A program made the position numbers and the translations under genes. DNA of 64,000 bases, from positions 1-64,000 of the forward strand of contig NW_026992284.1 of the NCBI RefSeq assembly GCF_028769735.1. The letters run 5' to 3'. This document shows positions 52,950 through 64,000 of this stretch, one piece after another. Source of the stretch: Zonotrichia leucophrys gambelii. Lineage: Eukaryota; Chordata; Aves; Passeriformes; Passerellidae. Within the stretch, counting starts at the first letter, position 1; every line of letters starts with the position of its first letter. The notes below the pieces were generated by a model, which saw only the letters and a program-made list of their open reading frames with translations, ran no database searches and was not told the origin of the DNA.

Positions 52950-55568
52950 TTAGGCCTAAGAGATGCCTTCTTTTGCCTCCCTATCCATGAAGCCAGCCAG
53001 AACATTTTTGCATTCAAACACAAGCTCACACAGTCCATGTGCCTGAAGGCTTCAAAATTCTCCACTCCGATTGGAGAACAGCTTGCAAGGACCCAGAGTC
53101 CCAGGAAGCTCCACAAGAGGAAAGGAGGCTGTTGCAGTACATAGATGGTCTTCTAGTAGCCACTCGGACGAGGGAAGCAAGAGAAGCCTGGACGGTAAGC
53201 CTTTTGAATTTCCTAGGACTCCAAGGATGCAGAGTCTCAAAGAAAAAGGCACAGGTAGTGAAACAGAAGGTAATCTACCTGGAGTAAGAAGTGAGTGCTG
53301 AGCAGCAGACTTTAAGGCAGGGAAGCCCTATGCCAAACCCTGAACCCCAGACAACGAAAGAACTCCAAACCTTCTTAGGCATGGCAGTGTAGTGCCAGCT
53401 GTGGGTTCATAATTGTGGACTGTTCTCCAGACCCCTCTATGCTCTTATTGCCAATGGGAACTGAGATCTCCAGTGGACGAGAGACACCACACGGGCCTTT
53501 CGCCAGCTAGAGAGTGCCCTCATGTCGGCTCCAGCTTTGAAACTTCCAGATGTAAGTAAAGCATTCTTTCTATTTTTCCATGCAAGGAATTGCTCTGGGA
53601 ATATTGGCTCAGGACTTGGGTCCATACCGGAGGGCAGTTGCTTACCTCTCTAAGCAACTAGATGCAACAGCCAAAGGATAGCCAGGTTGCCTCAGAGCTG
53701 TAGCAGCAGTTGTGCTGAACATTCAAGAGGCACACAAGTTTATCCTGGGACAAAAATGACTGTGCTAGTGTCCCACACAGTGTCTGCAGTACTGGAAGTA
53801 AAGGGTGGCCACTGGCTTTTCACCAGAGAGGTTTCTGAAATACCAGGCCATCATGGTAGAGCAAGATGATGGAGAGATAGTGGTGACTAATATTTTCAAC
53901 CCAGCTTCTTTTCTCAGTGGAATCAAGGAGAAGCAGTACACCATGATTGCCTAGAGACCACTGAAGCTACCTACTCCAGCCGCCCAGACTTAAAGGACAC
54001 TCCTCCGGACGATGCAGAGACCTGGTTCACTGACAAGAAAGCGACATTGCAAAGTTCACAGTGACTACCTGCAGAGAGGTAATAGAGTGTGGACCCTTAC
54101 CAACAGGTACCTCTGCACAGGATGCTGAGATAAATGCATGGACCCATGCCTTAGAAACAGCAAAAGGCATTCAGAGTTGTGCATGCACATGGAGCCATCT
54201 GGAAGGAGAGGGGACTGCTGACCTCACAGGGAAAGAAGAGACAATCCAGCTGCTGGAAGCAGTTCAGTTATCTGAAAAGGCATATTAAGGCACACCAGAG
54301 AGTGAGCTTAAAATTGGAGGAAAGAAATGAGCTGGCGGATGGAGAGGCAAAGAAAGCAGCAAAGGGTGAGGTACAGATTTTCCTCGAAGGTAAGCCATAA
54401 TACAATAATACTAACCAAAAGAGACGTACAACTGCAAGGGGTGGGCTACCATTGAAAGAGAGCTAGTAACCCCTTCCCATTTTCGTGGTTACTAGTGAAG
54501 GAAGGGCACTAGAAAACACACTAGGGCCTAATTACTTAAAGCCTTTTATAGAGTGTGGCTCCTTTCTCAAAATGACCAAGGCTGCGAGTGATACAGAGTG
54601 CACTGGAATGAAGTGTTGACTTTGAAGTAGTAATTCCCACAGGCTTTCTAGAACACACATCTGATTGAAAGGGCTGTTGTATCATTGTCAGGAATCTATA
54701 TGCCACTATCACTCAGGTGAGCTGATAATGTGATCCTTGCCTCCAGACTAACCTCAAAATACCCCCGGGCCAAAACTTGGTCAGACTTGGAGAGGCCATG
54801 GGCCTGTATAGCAGTGGCAAATCAACTTTTCAGAACTCCCAAGGAAAGGGGGGTATCAGTATTTACTGGTATTAATAGATACATTTTCAGGGTGGCCAGA
54901 AACATTCCCCACCAGAACTGTCAAAGCTCAAGAGGTGACCAGATCATTTTTACAAGAGATAATACCATGCTTCAGAGTTCCAGCCACAATATCCTCAGAT
55001 AAAGAATCACCTTTCATTTCCAAAATAGTGCAACAGATTAGTAGCCATCTGGGCATAGATTAAGAACTTCACACCCCATACTGCCCCCAATCAAGCGGCC
55101 AGGGGGAGAGAATGAATCATTTGATTAAGCAGCAAATCGTAAGACTGGGGCAAGAAGTTCTTCCACTAGCACTACTGCAAATTCAAACTAAACCTTTTGA
55201 GCTAAAGGAATGCTGAATCCTTTTGGAATGCCTTATAGAAGACAATAGAATACAAGGGGAATGTCCAGAATGTCCACTTACATGGTGGCATTAAGCAAAC
55301 AGCTCAGGGTAATTGAGAAACTTGTGGCTGGAACTCGGAGCAGGGAGTTGGATAGCCTGGGGTTGATGTATATGTTAAGTCTCTTACAGAGAAGACTTCG
55401 GAACCACAGTGGGAGAGACCACTGCAAGTACCTCTCACCACCTTCACTGCAATCAAAATCAAGGAGCAGAATGCTGGATCCATCACTCTCGGGTGAAGAA
55501 GGCCCAGAAGCCCCTTCAGGAGTGACACCAGGAGACAATGAACTGAGACTAAAACTTATTCGGGCAAA
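52950..55568 (+). pseudogene. pol: GAM1b pol, broken
   Basis: Same order and breaks as GAM1a pol. The reverse transcriptase active site reads YIDG (53138-53149) instead of YIDD, so this copy has lost a catalytic Asp. It keeps about 130 bases (53280-53410) missing in GAM1a. RNase H and integrase remnants follow. Confidence 0.85.
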
Positions 55569-58015
55569 ATGAGTATATTGCGGTCGGGAGTAGCTCATAC
55601 TTTAGTGTACAGAATTGTTTTGTATGGAATTATAACTGAAGTTTTAGAACTAGAGAGTACCTCTACCCAAAGCAATGCTGAATGGCCTTGGTCCCTGGCA
55701 TTTAATCAGTATACTGGATCCATAGGAAAACCTTTTGAGATAAAGAAGGTTTATATTAAACATATCTACTGTAGTAATCCACGAGAATCAAGTATGTGAG
55801 CAGTTAAAATAGCAAGAACAGGAGCTGTAAACACTTCAAGGAATCTGAAGAGAAGAAATCAAAGTAAAGTGCTTAGTCATCAATAGGATGGCTTATGAGA
55901 GACCAGATGTAATTAGTGTCTGAACCTCCCCTGGTGTATATGAACACCAGGAAGTCTGTGATGACCTAAGTGAATCAGACTGTTGGTGTAATTTCACCCT
56001 GACACAGCCTGTAGAAGTGACCTGCCTTTGAGCTCAAGTTACTGTCAGATTTTCATTTGAATTCAAAGTGGACACTGCACTTTTTACCACAGCGGGGCCT
56101 TATAAGGTGATTTTCCTTATTTATAGCTATCCCTTTTCCTACTGAGATTTGGATCAGTGATTGTCCCAGTCTGAGGTGGTTGGATTCTGCTTAAAAGAGG
56201 TAGAGAGAGAGAGACCCCCTCAGAGCTCAGCAGCAGGCTGTAGGATTTTGAGCATCACTTTTGTGCTGAGTGTTTCAAATAGCAGAAACCTGATCCCAGT
56301 TTCTTCTGAGGCACTGCAATGAATTTAGGCTTTTCTCTCAAGATTTCCCCTCCATTATCTTCTGCCCTGAACACAGTCCACAGCTTGATCTTAGCTAAGG
56401 GCAAGGTGGGTGACCAGGAGAGACATTCCTGCTTGCCACACATCTGGGAAATCAGGTGCTTTGGAGGGAGAGAGAGAAGTTAAGATTCCCTGAAGTCTCT
56501 ACATTTCAGAACAAACATCTGTCTCAAGTATGACCTAAACCTCTGTCAGATACACTTGTGAAGTGTGTCTGAATTTGTAGTAGGAGCCCAGCACATCCCT
56601 CTGGCAGGGAGGGATGATCATGGACAGAAAGCAGTTCCTGTTCCCCATAACAAACATCTAACTGGCATATTAGGGACAAGATTAGGAGTTTTAAATAGAA
56701 TTGATTCAGAAATACTGATGAATAAACTGGCTGCTGCAGCAGGTAGCCTAACAAAATTGAAGCAGCCTTTATAGTAATCTCTACTGGCATTAGGAACTAG
56801 CCAGTGACAGATTTCAAAAGTACTGCCAAAGTAAAGAAGTATGAACAGGCCGGGGACCAAGACCACAAATTGATAGTAGAAGCACTTAGTATAGTTCAAG
56901 GTAATGTGTCTTTAGCTTTCAGTTGTATACAAGCACAGTTATGGATACAAGCAACAGCAGCTCTGATCATATAGGAAAGGGGTGAAGGTAATTTTCCAGC
57001 TGAAATTCAGAAAATTGAATGGGATAATGCAATTGATTTTGAAAGGAAGTTTTAATCCTGGTGGATTATGGTGAATTTCACCTATGATCCTATTTCTAAT
57101 GTGGCCACTGACTTTGTGCTTACCATATGTAATGCCACTGTTTATGTTATCCATCCCATCATTGCCCTAAGACTAAACCATGAAGAAACAACACTCTATC
57201 CTTCAGAACATAGAGTGTGGGCACGAAAAGATGAATGAAAAGTGGCAGATAGTAAACTTAGAATCCTGCATTACTAGAGAACAAATGGGATTCATTTGTG
57301 AAAGCAATACTGCTAACGCCTAGGATGTGTTTGGACACTGAACAGAGTATTTGTCACTTTGAAATTCATCCAGTCACTGACCAGAAAACTGTGCTCGTAT
57401 ATACTGGAAAAGGGTGTATGTTTGAGAACTGCTTATGCTGCTGTACAAATTGATAGCAATGATGTTATTCTGTCTAGTGGAAACCATTCTAATCTCTGTA
57501 TTTGTATTTGTAATTTTGCTAAGATTATTGGGTGTGGTTTTTCGTATTTGGTACCAGTAACATCCCACCAGCTGATTACAGCCAATTACACAATGTATCA
57601 CAGACTACCACCTACCCCTATTGGGGTGAACCTTACATTGGTAAAACAATTAATTAAGCACCAAGACCTATTAGAAGTCTTGAAAGAAATCCGAGAAAGT
57701 GGAAAGAAAACCTTAATTACTGTCCAACATGATACAAAGGAGATAACCAGGGTTCTACAAAGAATAAGACAAGATATGACTCATCACTGGTGGGATGTGA
57801 TCTTTGGATGGTCACCAACTGCGAATGGAGTCCTTAATAAGTTGTGTCAACCCATTGTAGTTTTACTAATATTAGTTGGGATAAGCTTAGGATTGTCTAT
57901 TATATTGTTAATTTGGAACTGTAGGATGCTACAACGAATAGCTGTACTAACCTCTTTGTCGAATGTACATGGTAAAGCGCTAAAAGACACTTATTGTCGT
58001 GGAAATTTTCCTTAA
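55569..58015 (+). pseudogene. env: GAM1b env
   Basis: Surface start 55569-55799 (76 open codons) as in GAM1a, then a deletion at about 56104 and the insert also seen in GAM1a. The membrane part is better kept: 57359-58015 is open for 218 codons with HRLPPTPIGVNLTLVKQL, HHWWDVIFGWSPT and anchor VVLLILVGISLGLSIILLI. Confidence 0.85.
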
Positions 58016-58052
58016 GTAAAAGAATTTACTTATTTCCTAGGAAAGGGAGGAA

Positions 58053-58418
58053 TGAGACAGAGTAGGTGAAGTGTCTGGGAGAGGTGAAGGGTCTGTGGAG
58101 CTAAAGCTGAAGGAGAGGCCGCGTTCCAGAGACAGCGAGGAGACAGAGAAAGAAAAACAGAAAAACCACGAGGTCAATCTGCCCCCGACCTAGGATAAAG
58201 AAGAATTAGTGCTAAGTGTCATGCAAGATGAATATGTATGAACTTATTGTGAAACTGTATGCATATGCATTTGGAAGGGGGATAAAAGGAGGTCTGAAAT
58301 CTTCAGGGGTACGCATGCCCTTTTGGGGAGTCTTGCGTCCGGCGCGCGTCGTAATAAAAGCATACCGGGCTTTACAACTTTTACAAGTTGTGAGGTTTCT
58401 TCTTTTCTCCGCAAAACA
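58053..58418 (+). repeat. GAM1b 3' LTR
   Basis: 366 bp, identical by eye to 49647-50012. Preceded by polypurine tract AGGAAAGGGAGGAA (58039-58052). Confidence 0.95.
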
Positions 58419-59718
58419 GGATCCCTTGCTCTATTGTCTTCCACTGAGTCTGCTGCATATAGAGATCGTCTGCACACAGGTATCTTTCTGCCACACTTCT
58501 TAGGACCCGTTCCCTGAGGCTGTGAGAGTTAGCCCCCCTCATCATTCCTTGGTCTATGACAGTATCCTGTGACAGGGATCCCAAATGCCTGGCTTCAGTG
58601 CCATCCAAAACGGTAGCCTCGCCTGCAGCATCCCAGAGACGGACCAGCCAACTAATTATGGATTCATCAGACCTTCGAGTGTAATCCTTCCGTAGGCCAC
58701 GAAGGTCCTTCAGGGAGAAGGACTCAGTATTGGCATCTGATCTTGCACCTGCTGCTTTGACTCCTGACTTTACGTCAGGAGGCACTGAGGTTCCTTCTCC
58801 TGCATCATCATCATCGTCCACTGGTCGATTGGTCTTGGCTGTGCATTTCCCACTTCTAGTGCTGGTAGCAACAGCCATGGGTTTAGATGCTGGCTTCGAG
58901 CCTGGAGTGTTAGCTACAGCCTGAGTCACCGGGACAGTTGCTGATTTATCTCCCTGCCCCCCTGCCTCTGTCTGCTGCCCTAGAGTATCTAGCAGTGTGC
59001 GATAAGCATATGCCAGGGCCCAGCTCACTGCAATGACCTTCCTCTCCTTAGGCTCATCCTGGTACTTCTCTTTCAGATATTTCCCCACCTCAGCTGGGTT
59101 CTGAATTTGTTCATGGGGAAAATCCCACACTATAGGGCCAGAGAATTCCTTCAGGATTTGGCCCATATCCTCCCATTTCCCACACCACTTAGGATTTTCC
59201 ACACCAGGGTTTACTCCTGAGTCAGGGGTCTCATCAGCCCGTCTAGAAATCTCAGCCCTCATTCTAGAGAAGCAGCAGGCTGTATAGAGGAAGGTTACCA
59301 GATTGAATACCAGGAAGATGGTTTCTTTAACATTGAGGGGAAACTGAACATCCTTCACTAGTGATGCAACTGATTCATAGGAGAAGGAGGAAAGCAGAGG
59401 CTGAAAAACCTCATTCCCTCCTGCTCCTCCTGCGACAAACTGGATGCATAACCATAGCCATGAACCATTCATACCTGGAGCAGACCCCAGCATGTTTATA
59501 AACTTCTTGCACATTATTGCCACCAAACCCAGCAGGATAGCTATTCTGGTCACAGCCCCTCTGATGTAAAAACTACGTATTAGGGGCAATACTAAAGCTA
59601 TTTCTGGATAGGAAAATAAGCCTAGGGACCAGAGAGGTATTAAAATCTCAAAAAACCCTAGGGACCAGAAATGCATGCAAACCTTCACCCCAACAGACAT
59701 TATGAATCCAAAAAGCAT
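58419..59718 (-). CDS. gag: ERV-L Gag, N-terminal part with membrane segments
   Basis: Likely ATG at 59716-59718 (the frame is open further up to a non-ATG start). The first ~150 residues hold several hydrophobic runs: MLFGFIMSVGVKV, GFFEILIPLWSLGLF, IAILLGLVAIM and ETIFLVFNLVTFLYTACC. Then a soluble part with FPHEQIQNPAEVGKYLKE, an acidic DDDDDAGEG stretch, EARHLGSLSQD and WKTIEQ, where GAM1b interrupts it. The frame would continue directly at 49646. Homologous to 3406-5593. Membrane segments are unusual for Gag. Confidence 0.85.
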
Positions 59719-59799
59719 GGCTATTAGCTGATTTAAACGAACACAGAGTAATAGCAGCCAAAATGCAGTCAAAACAGGGTTTTTCCACTCTCTCTCTCA

Positions 59800-59817
59800 C
59801 CTCACGTTTGGGCGCCA
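59800..59817 (-). other. ERV-L primer binding site
   Basis: Minus-strand TGGCGCCCAAACGTGAGG, six bases after the LTR. It resembles the tRNA-Lys(1,2)-type site (TGGCGCCCAACGTGGGGC) with one extra base and one or two changes; assignment tentative. Confidence 0.5.
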
Positions 59818-59823
59818 AAGATT

Positions 59824-60451
59824 TATACTGGTTTAGGGCAAATTTGTTAAAGAATCTGCAAAGGAGGGCCCCTCCAGAAAGCGAAACCCACACGGCCCAT
59901 CCCCCCAACCGGTTCGGGAAAAAATTCCTCGGAGAGAGGTGGAAAGAACCTGTTTATTTGACTGGCCCCGCACCCCCCAGCACACAAAATGAACAATACC
60001 CGATGACACCGCTCTGAGAAAGATGGCAAAATCAGAAAGTCTCTTTCGGGGGTGGTTGCTCTGTTCTCAGTCCCTCCGGCGCTAGGCCAGCCGCTGCAGC
60101 CGAACCCTTGGTGTTCCCGGGTCCCAGTCCAGAGCAGGTTCGAGATGGTCACAGGAACAGGAGAGGAGAAACAGTCCAGGAAGCAATGTGGACTGTTTAG
60201 CTAGAACTAGCTAATAAGCAGAGGCAGAAAGCAGAGCAGAAGCAAGAGCAGAAAAAGAGAGCAAGCAAAAGCAGCAAGCCAAAAGCAGCAAGCCCAAAGC
60301 TGGAAGTAAAAAAAAAAGCGCTCTGTGTACTGCTTGTCTCTGTGTCCTGATAAGAGAAACCCAAACAAAACTTCCACTCTTCAGTGCCGGTCTTAAAGGC
60401 ACAGAACAGATGAATGGGGATATACAAGCATCATAACGTCACCCCAGGACA
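59824..60451 (-). repeat. ERV-L 5' LTR
   Basis: 628 bp, same ends as 44809-45436, about four substitutions between them. Confidence 0.95.
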
Positions 60452-60456
60452 ACTAC

Positions 60457-62272
60457 TGCCACTTCTTCTGGTAATTGCAACGTTTCTAACACTTCTAAAA
60501 TAAGTTTTCCATTAATCAGTCCCTTTCCCTTTGAATTTAATAGCCTCCTGTCTTCTCAAATTTTTCTAAAAGTATGCACGACTCCAAAGGCATATTTTGA
60601 GTCTGTATATATTGTTCTTCTGTGTTCATATTTCTAGAACTTGTTTTAAGGCATATAACTCACATGCTTGAGCTGACCAGTTAAAAGGTAACTTTCCCTT
60701 TTCTATGGCCACTAGCTCTTCATCTACTATAGTGTACTCAGACACTCCGTGTCCCTGGATTACCCTTGAGGACCCATCAATGTACATTCGTTTCCCACCT
60801 TGGAGTGGTTGATCTGTTAGGCGCTATCTTACATTAGTTTGATGGCTTATAACCTCTTGGCAAATATGTACTAGTTCCTCACCCGGTTCTCCATACAAAA
60901 ACTGGGCAGGATTGAGTTGGTTGCTTAGGATTAGCTCTAAATCATTATCTATTAAGATGGCTTCATACGTTAACACTCGGGAATGAGTGAGCCATTTCTC
61001 AGCCTTTTGGCTTAGGATACTTTTAACTGAGTGCGGGATATGTATTTTCAGTTTTCCCCAAAAGGGTAATTTTTTGCTTTCTTCTATGTGTAGGGCGATT
61101 GCTGCCACCACCTGAATGCAGGTTGGATACCCCTGCTGACAGGGTCTAGCAGTTTTGATAGGTAGGCCACTGGTTTCTTGGATCCTCTTCAGTCCTGGGC
61201 TAATACTCTATGTGCTACCCCTTTTTTTATATCTACAAACATAGAAAGGTTTGTCAAAGGCAGGAAGACTCAATGCCAGTGCACTGACTAATTTTTGCTT
61301 TAAAGCTTCAAACTTTTGCTCATCTTCTTTTTCCCACCTCATCTCTTCTTCTACCAACTTTTCATACAAGAACCTGTCAGCCTGCATGTATCCTTTAATC
61401 TATAGCCTACAATATCACAAAAATCCTAAAATCTTTCTAACCTCCTTCTTGGTTTTTGGCCGTGGAAGTGAGACTATCCCCATAACTCTCTCAGGGTTCA
61501 GTTGCCAGCTCCCTTGACAAATCATATGTCCTAGGTATTTTACTTCCCTCTCTACAAATTGAAGTTTCTCTTTTGATACCCGAAGTCCTTGGTCCCCCAG
61601 AAAATTTAACAATGCTGTGGTGGATTCCTGAACTTCTTTTTCTTCCCATCCTGAGAGAAGCACATCATCTACATATTGGATAAGTTTTATCTCAGGTTTG
61701 ATGGAGAAAAGTTGTAGCATGTCTCCTAGTGCTTGACCTAATAGGTTTGGGGATTTGGAAAACCCTTGGGGTAACCTAGTCTACCCAAGCTGTTGCTTCC
61801 TCCCTAATTTGGGGTCTTCCCATTCAAAGGCAAATATAGCTCTACTTTCCACTGCTAGTGGGCAAGCCCAAAAATCATCTTTTAGATCTATCACACTAAA
61901 TCACTAGTGTGATGGGGGAATATTACTCAATAGTGTATAGTGGTTAGGCACTACTGGGTATGGATTCACTGTTCATTTATTCACTTCTCTCAAGTCTTGG
62001 AGAAGACTGTAAATCCCACCTGACTTCTTTACTGGTAATATGGGTGTATTATGGGGTGGACATACATGGTTCTAAGGTCCCTTCTTCAAGCAGGTCTTGA
62101 ATCACTGACTGCAGTCCTCGTCTCCCTTCCAGGGAGAGTGGGAATTGTCATACACTAACTGGATAGTTTTCATTAACAATCTTTATTACTATAGGTTTCA
62201 TGTTTAATTTACCTTGGTTTTTTGGTTTTGCCCATACTATTTTATTAATTTCTTCCTCATCTTCTTCCCTTT
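60457..62272 (-). pseudogene. pol: Gamma-type pol, minus strand
   Basis: Reverse transcriptase with N-terminal LLEEGTLEPCMSTP, active site KLIQYVDDVLLSG (near 61664), QFVEREVKYLGHMI, then connection and RNase H traces (EKWLTHSRVLTYEAIL, NPAQFLYGEP). Two open pieces (61720-61415, 61111-60824); elsewhere stops and shifts. Resembles GAM2 pol by eye but is more decayed. Its RNase H is cut by the ERV-L at 60456 and resumes at 44808. Confidence 0.85.
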
Positions 62273-62665
62273 TGTTTTGCGGAGAAAAGAAGAAACCTCA
62301 CAACTTGTAAAAGTTGTAAAGCCCGGTATGCTTTATTACGACGCGCGCCGGACGCAAGACTCCCCAAAAGGGCATGCGTACCCCTGAAGATTTCAGACCT
62401 CCTTTTATCCCCCTTCCAAATGCATATGCATACAGCTTCACAATAAGTTCATACATATTCATCTTGCATGACACTTTGCACTAATTCTTCTTTATCGGAG
62501 GAATTCCTAGGTCGGGGGCAGATTGACCTCGTGGTTTTTCTGTTTTTCTTTCTCTGTCTCCTTGCTGTCTCTGGAAGGCGGCCTCTCCTTCAGCTTTAGC
62601 TCCACAGACCCTTCAACTCTCCCAGACACTTCACCTAGTTCAGGATGGATCCTTACTCTGTCTCA
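62273..62665 (-). repeat. GAM1c 3' LTR
   Basis: 393 bp, TGAGACAGAG to CGCAAAACA, same long form as GAM1a (keeps the segment lost in GAM1b). Confidence 0.95.
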
Positions 62666-62703
62666 TTTCCCCCCTTTCCTAGGAAATAAGTAAATTCTTT
62701 TAC

Positions 62704-64000
62704 TTAAGGAAAATTTCCACGACGATAAGTGTCTTTTAATGCTTCACTATGTACGTTTGATAAAGAGGTTAGTACAGCCATTTGTTGTAGTATTCTCCAG
62801 TTCCAAAAAAACAATGTAATAGATAATCCTAAGCTTATCTCAACTAATATTAGTAAAACTAGAATAGGGTGGCACAACTTATCAAAGATTCCATTTGCAG
62901 TTGGTGATCACCTAAAGATCACATCTCACCAGTGATTATCTGTATTTTATTCTTTGTAGAACTCTGGTTATTTCTTTTGTATCATGTTGGACAGTAATTA
63001 AGGTTTTCTTTCTACTTTCTCGGATTTCTTTCAAGACTTCTAATAGGTCTTGGTGCTTAATTAATTGTTTTACCAATGTAAGGTTCGCCCCGATAGGGGT
63101 AGGTGGTAGTCTGTGATACATTGTGTAATTGGCTGTAATCAGCTGGTGGGATGTTACTGGTACCAAATACGAAAAATCACACCCAATAATCTTAACAAAA
63201 TTACAAATACAAATACAGAGATTAGAATGGTTTCTACTAGACAGAATAACATCATTGCTATCAATTTGTACAGCAGCATAAGCAGTTCTCAAACATACAC
63301 CCTTTTCCAGTATATACGAGCACAGTTTTCTGGTCAGTGACTGGATGAATTTCAAAGTGACAAATACTCTGTTCAGTGTCCAAACACATCCTGGGCGTTA
63401 GCAGTATTGCTTTCACAAATGAATCCCATTTGTTCTCTAGTAATGCAGGATTCTAAGTTTACTATCTGCCACTTTTCATTCATCTTTTCGTGCCCACACT
63501 CTATGTTCTGAAGGATAGAGTGTTGTTTTTTCATGGTTTAATCTTAGGGCAATGATGGGATGGATAACATAAACAGTGGCATTACATATGGTAAGCACAA
63601 AGGCAGTGGCCACATTAGAAATAGGATCATAGGTGAAATTCACCATAGTCCACCAGGATTAAAACTTCCTTTCAAAATCAATTGCATTATCTCATTCAAT
63701 TTTCTGAATTTCAGCTGGAAAATTACTTTCACCCTTTTCCTATATGATCAGAGCTGCTGTTGCTTGTATCTATAACTGTGCTTTTATACAACTGAAAGCT
63801 AAAGACACATTACCTTGAACTATACTAAGTGCTTCTACTATCAATTTGTGGTCTTGGTCCCCGGCCTGTTCATACTTCTTTACTTTGGCAGTACTTTTGA
63901 AATCTGTCACTGGCTAGTTCCTAATGCCAATAGAGATTACTATAAAGGCTGCTTCAATTTTGTTAGGCTACCTGCTGCAGCAGCCAGTTTATTCATCAGT
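62704..64000 (-). pseudogene. env: GAM1c env, transmembrane part
   Basis: Nearly the same sequence as 16311-17679, including the same break after TRVLQRIK and the same loss of the membrane-proximal frame. An open piece of 139 codons covers 63355-62936. GAM1a and GAM1c share lesions that GAM1b lacks, so they are the closer pair. Confidence 0.88.

Larger units (their letters stand above)
49647..58418 (+). mobile_element. GAM1b: defective gamma provirus nested in ERV-L gag
   Basis: 8772-bp relative of GAM1a, opposite in strand to its host element. GGAT on both sides (49643-49646 and 58419-58422) is a perfect 4-bp target duplication. The 366-bp LTRs read identical. Gag, pol and env carry stops and frameshifts shared with GAM1a, so the copy was probably dead when it moved. 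It lacks about 390 bases of env surface sequence that GAM1a has (15388-15777). Confidence 0.95.
44804..60456 (-). mobile_element. Complete ERV-L provirus with nested GAM1b
   Basis: Minus-strand class III ERV: 628-bp LTRs at both ends, primer site, Gag, protease-RT-RNase H, integrase, no env (usual for ERV-L). ACTAC flanks it at 44804-44808 and 60452-60456, a perfect 5-bp target duplication. LTRs differ at about four sites (0.6%). Without the 8.8-kb GAM1b the element is about 6.9 kb. Coding damage is small: GAM1b in gag and one 17-bp duplication in integrase. Confidence 0.95.
62273..64000 (-). mobile_element. GAM1c: third GAM1 provirus, cut by the window end
   Basis: Minus-strand 3' LTR (62273-62665), polypurine tract (62666-62680) and env membrane part to the edge. 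It stands within the gamma pol of 60457-62272. Its 5' part and second target duplication lie beyond the window. Confidence 0.92.

Overview
This window looks like songbird (passerine) DNA made almost entirely of endogenous retroviruses (ERVs) nested inside one another. I see no host gene. Passerine is an inference: several LTRs resemble repeats I recall from zebra finch-type genomes. Density this high would fit a poorly recombining compartment such as the W chromosome, but nothing here proves it. All boundaries were read by eye.

Layout. 1-2450: minus-strand, rearranged gammaretrovirus-like element primed by tRNA-His, running off the left edge. 2682-5997: minus-strand ERV-L LTR, then an older ERV-L gag with a solo LTR inside it. 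6238-8543: LTR remnants and solo LTRs. 9090-30233: one long minus-strand ERV-L-type LTR split by three later insertions: gamma element GAM1a (9133-18109, tRNA-Arg primer), gamma element GAM2 (18783-29166, tRNA-His primer, best-preserved coding), and a solo GAM1 LTR (29251-29649). 30234-38546: LTR pieces, a betaretrovirus-like gag fragment, a solo ERVK LTR with a perfect 6-bp target duplication and a 3' LTR. 38890-42563: minus-strand ERVK pro-pol with a solo LTR in integrase. 42752-44803: LTRs and scraps of a minus-strand gamma pol.

44804-60456 is a complete minus-strand ERV-L provirus (5-bp target duplication, 628-bp LTRs differing at about four sites). Its gag is interrupted by GAM1b (49647-58418), whose two 366-bp LTRs read as identical. 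The ERV-L itself sits in the RNase H of the older gamma pol, which resumes at 60457-62272. A third GAM1 copy (62273 to the window end, minus) is joined to that pol.

The GAM elements follow the order LTR, primer site, leader, gag, pro-pol, env, polypurine tract, LTR. GAM1 and GAM2 use different primers and LTRs but share one env family. GAM1 copies carry common disabling lesions, so they were probably moved by proteins from other elements. Points I would look at first: a Cys-rich ORF between pol and env of GAM2, an envelope with a short surface and very large membrane-anchored part, and an ERV-L Gag that begins with several membrane-spanning segments.
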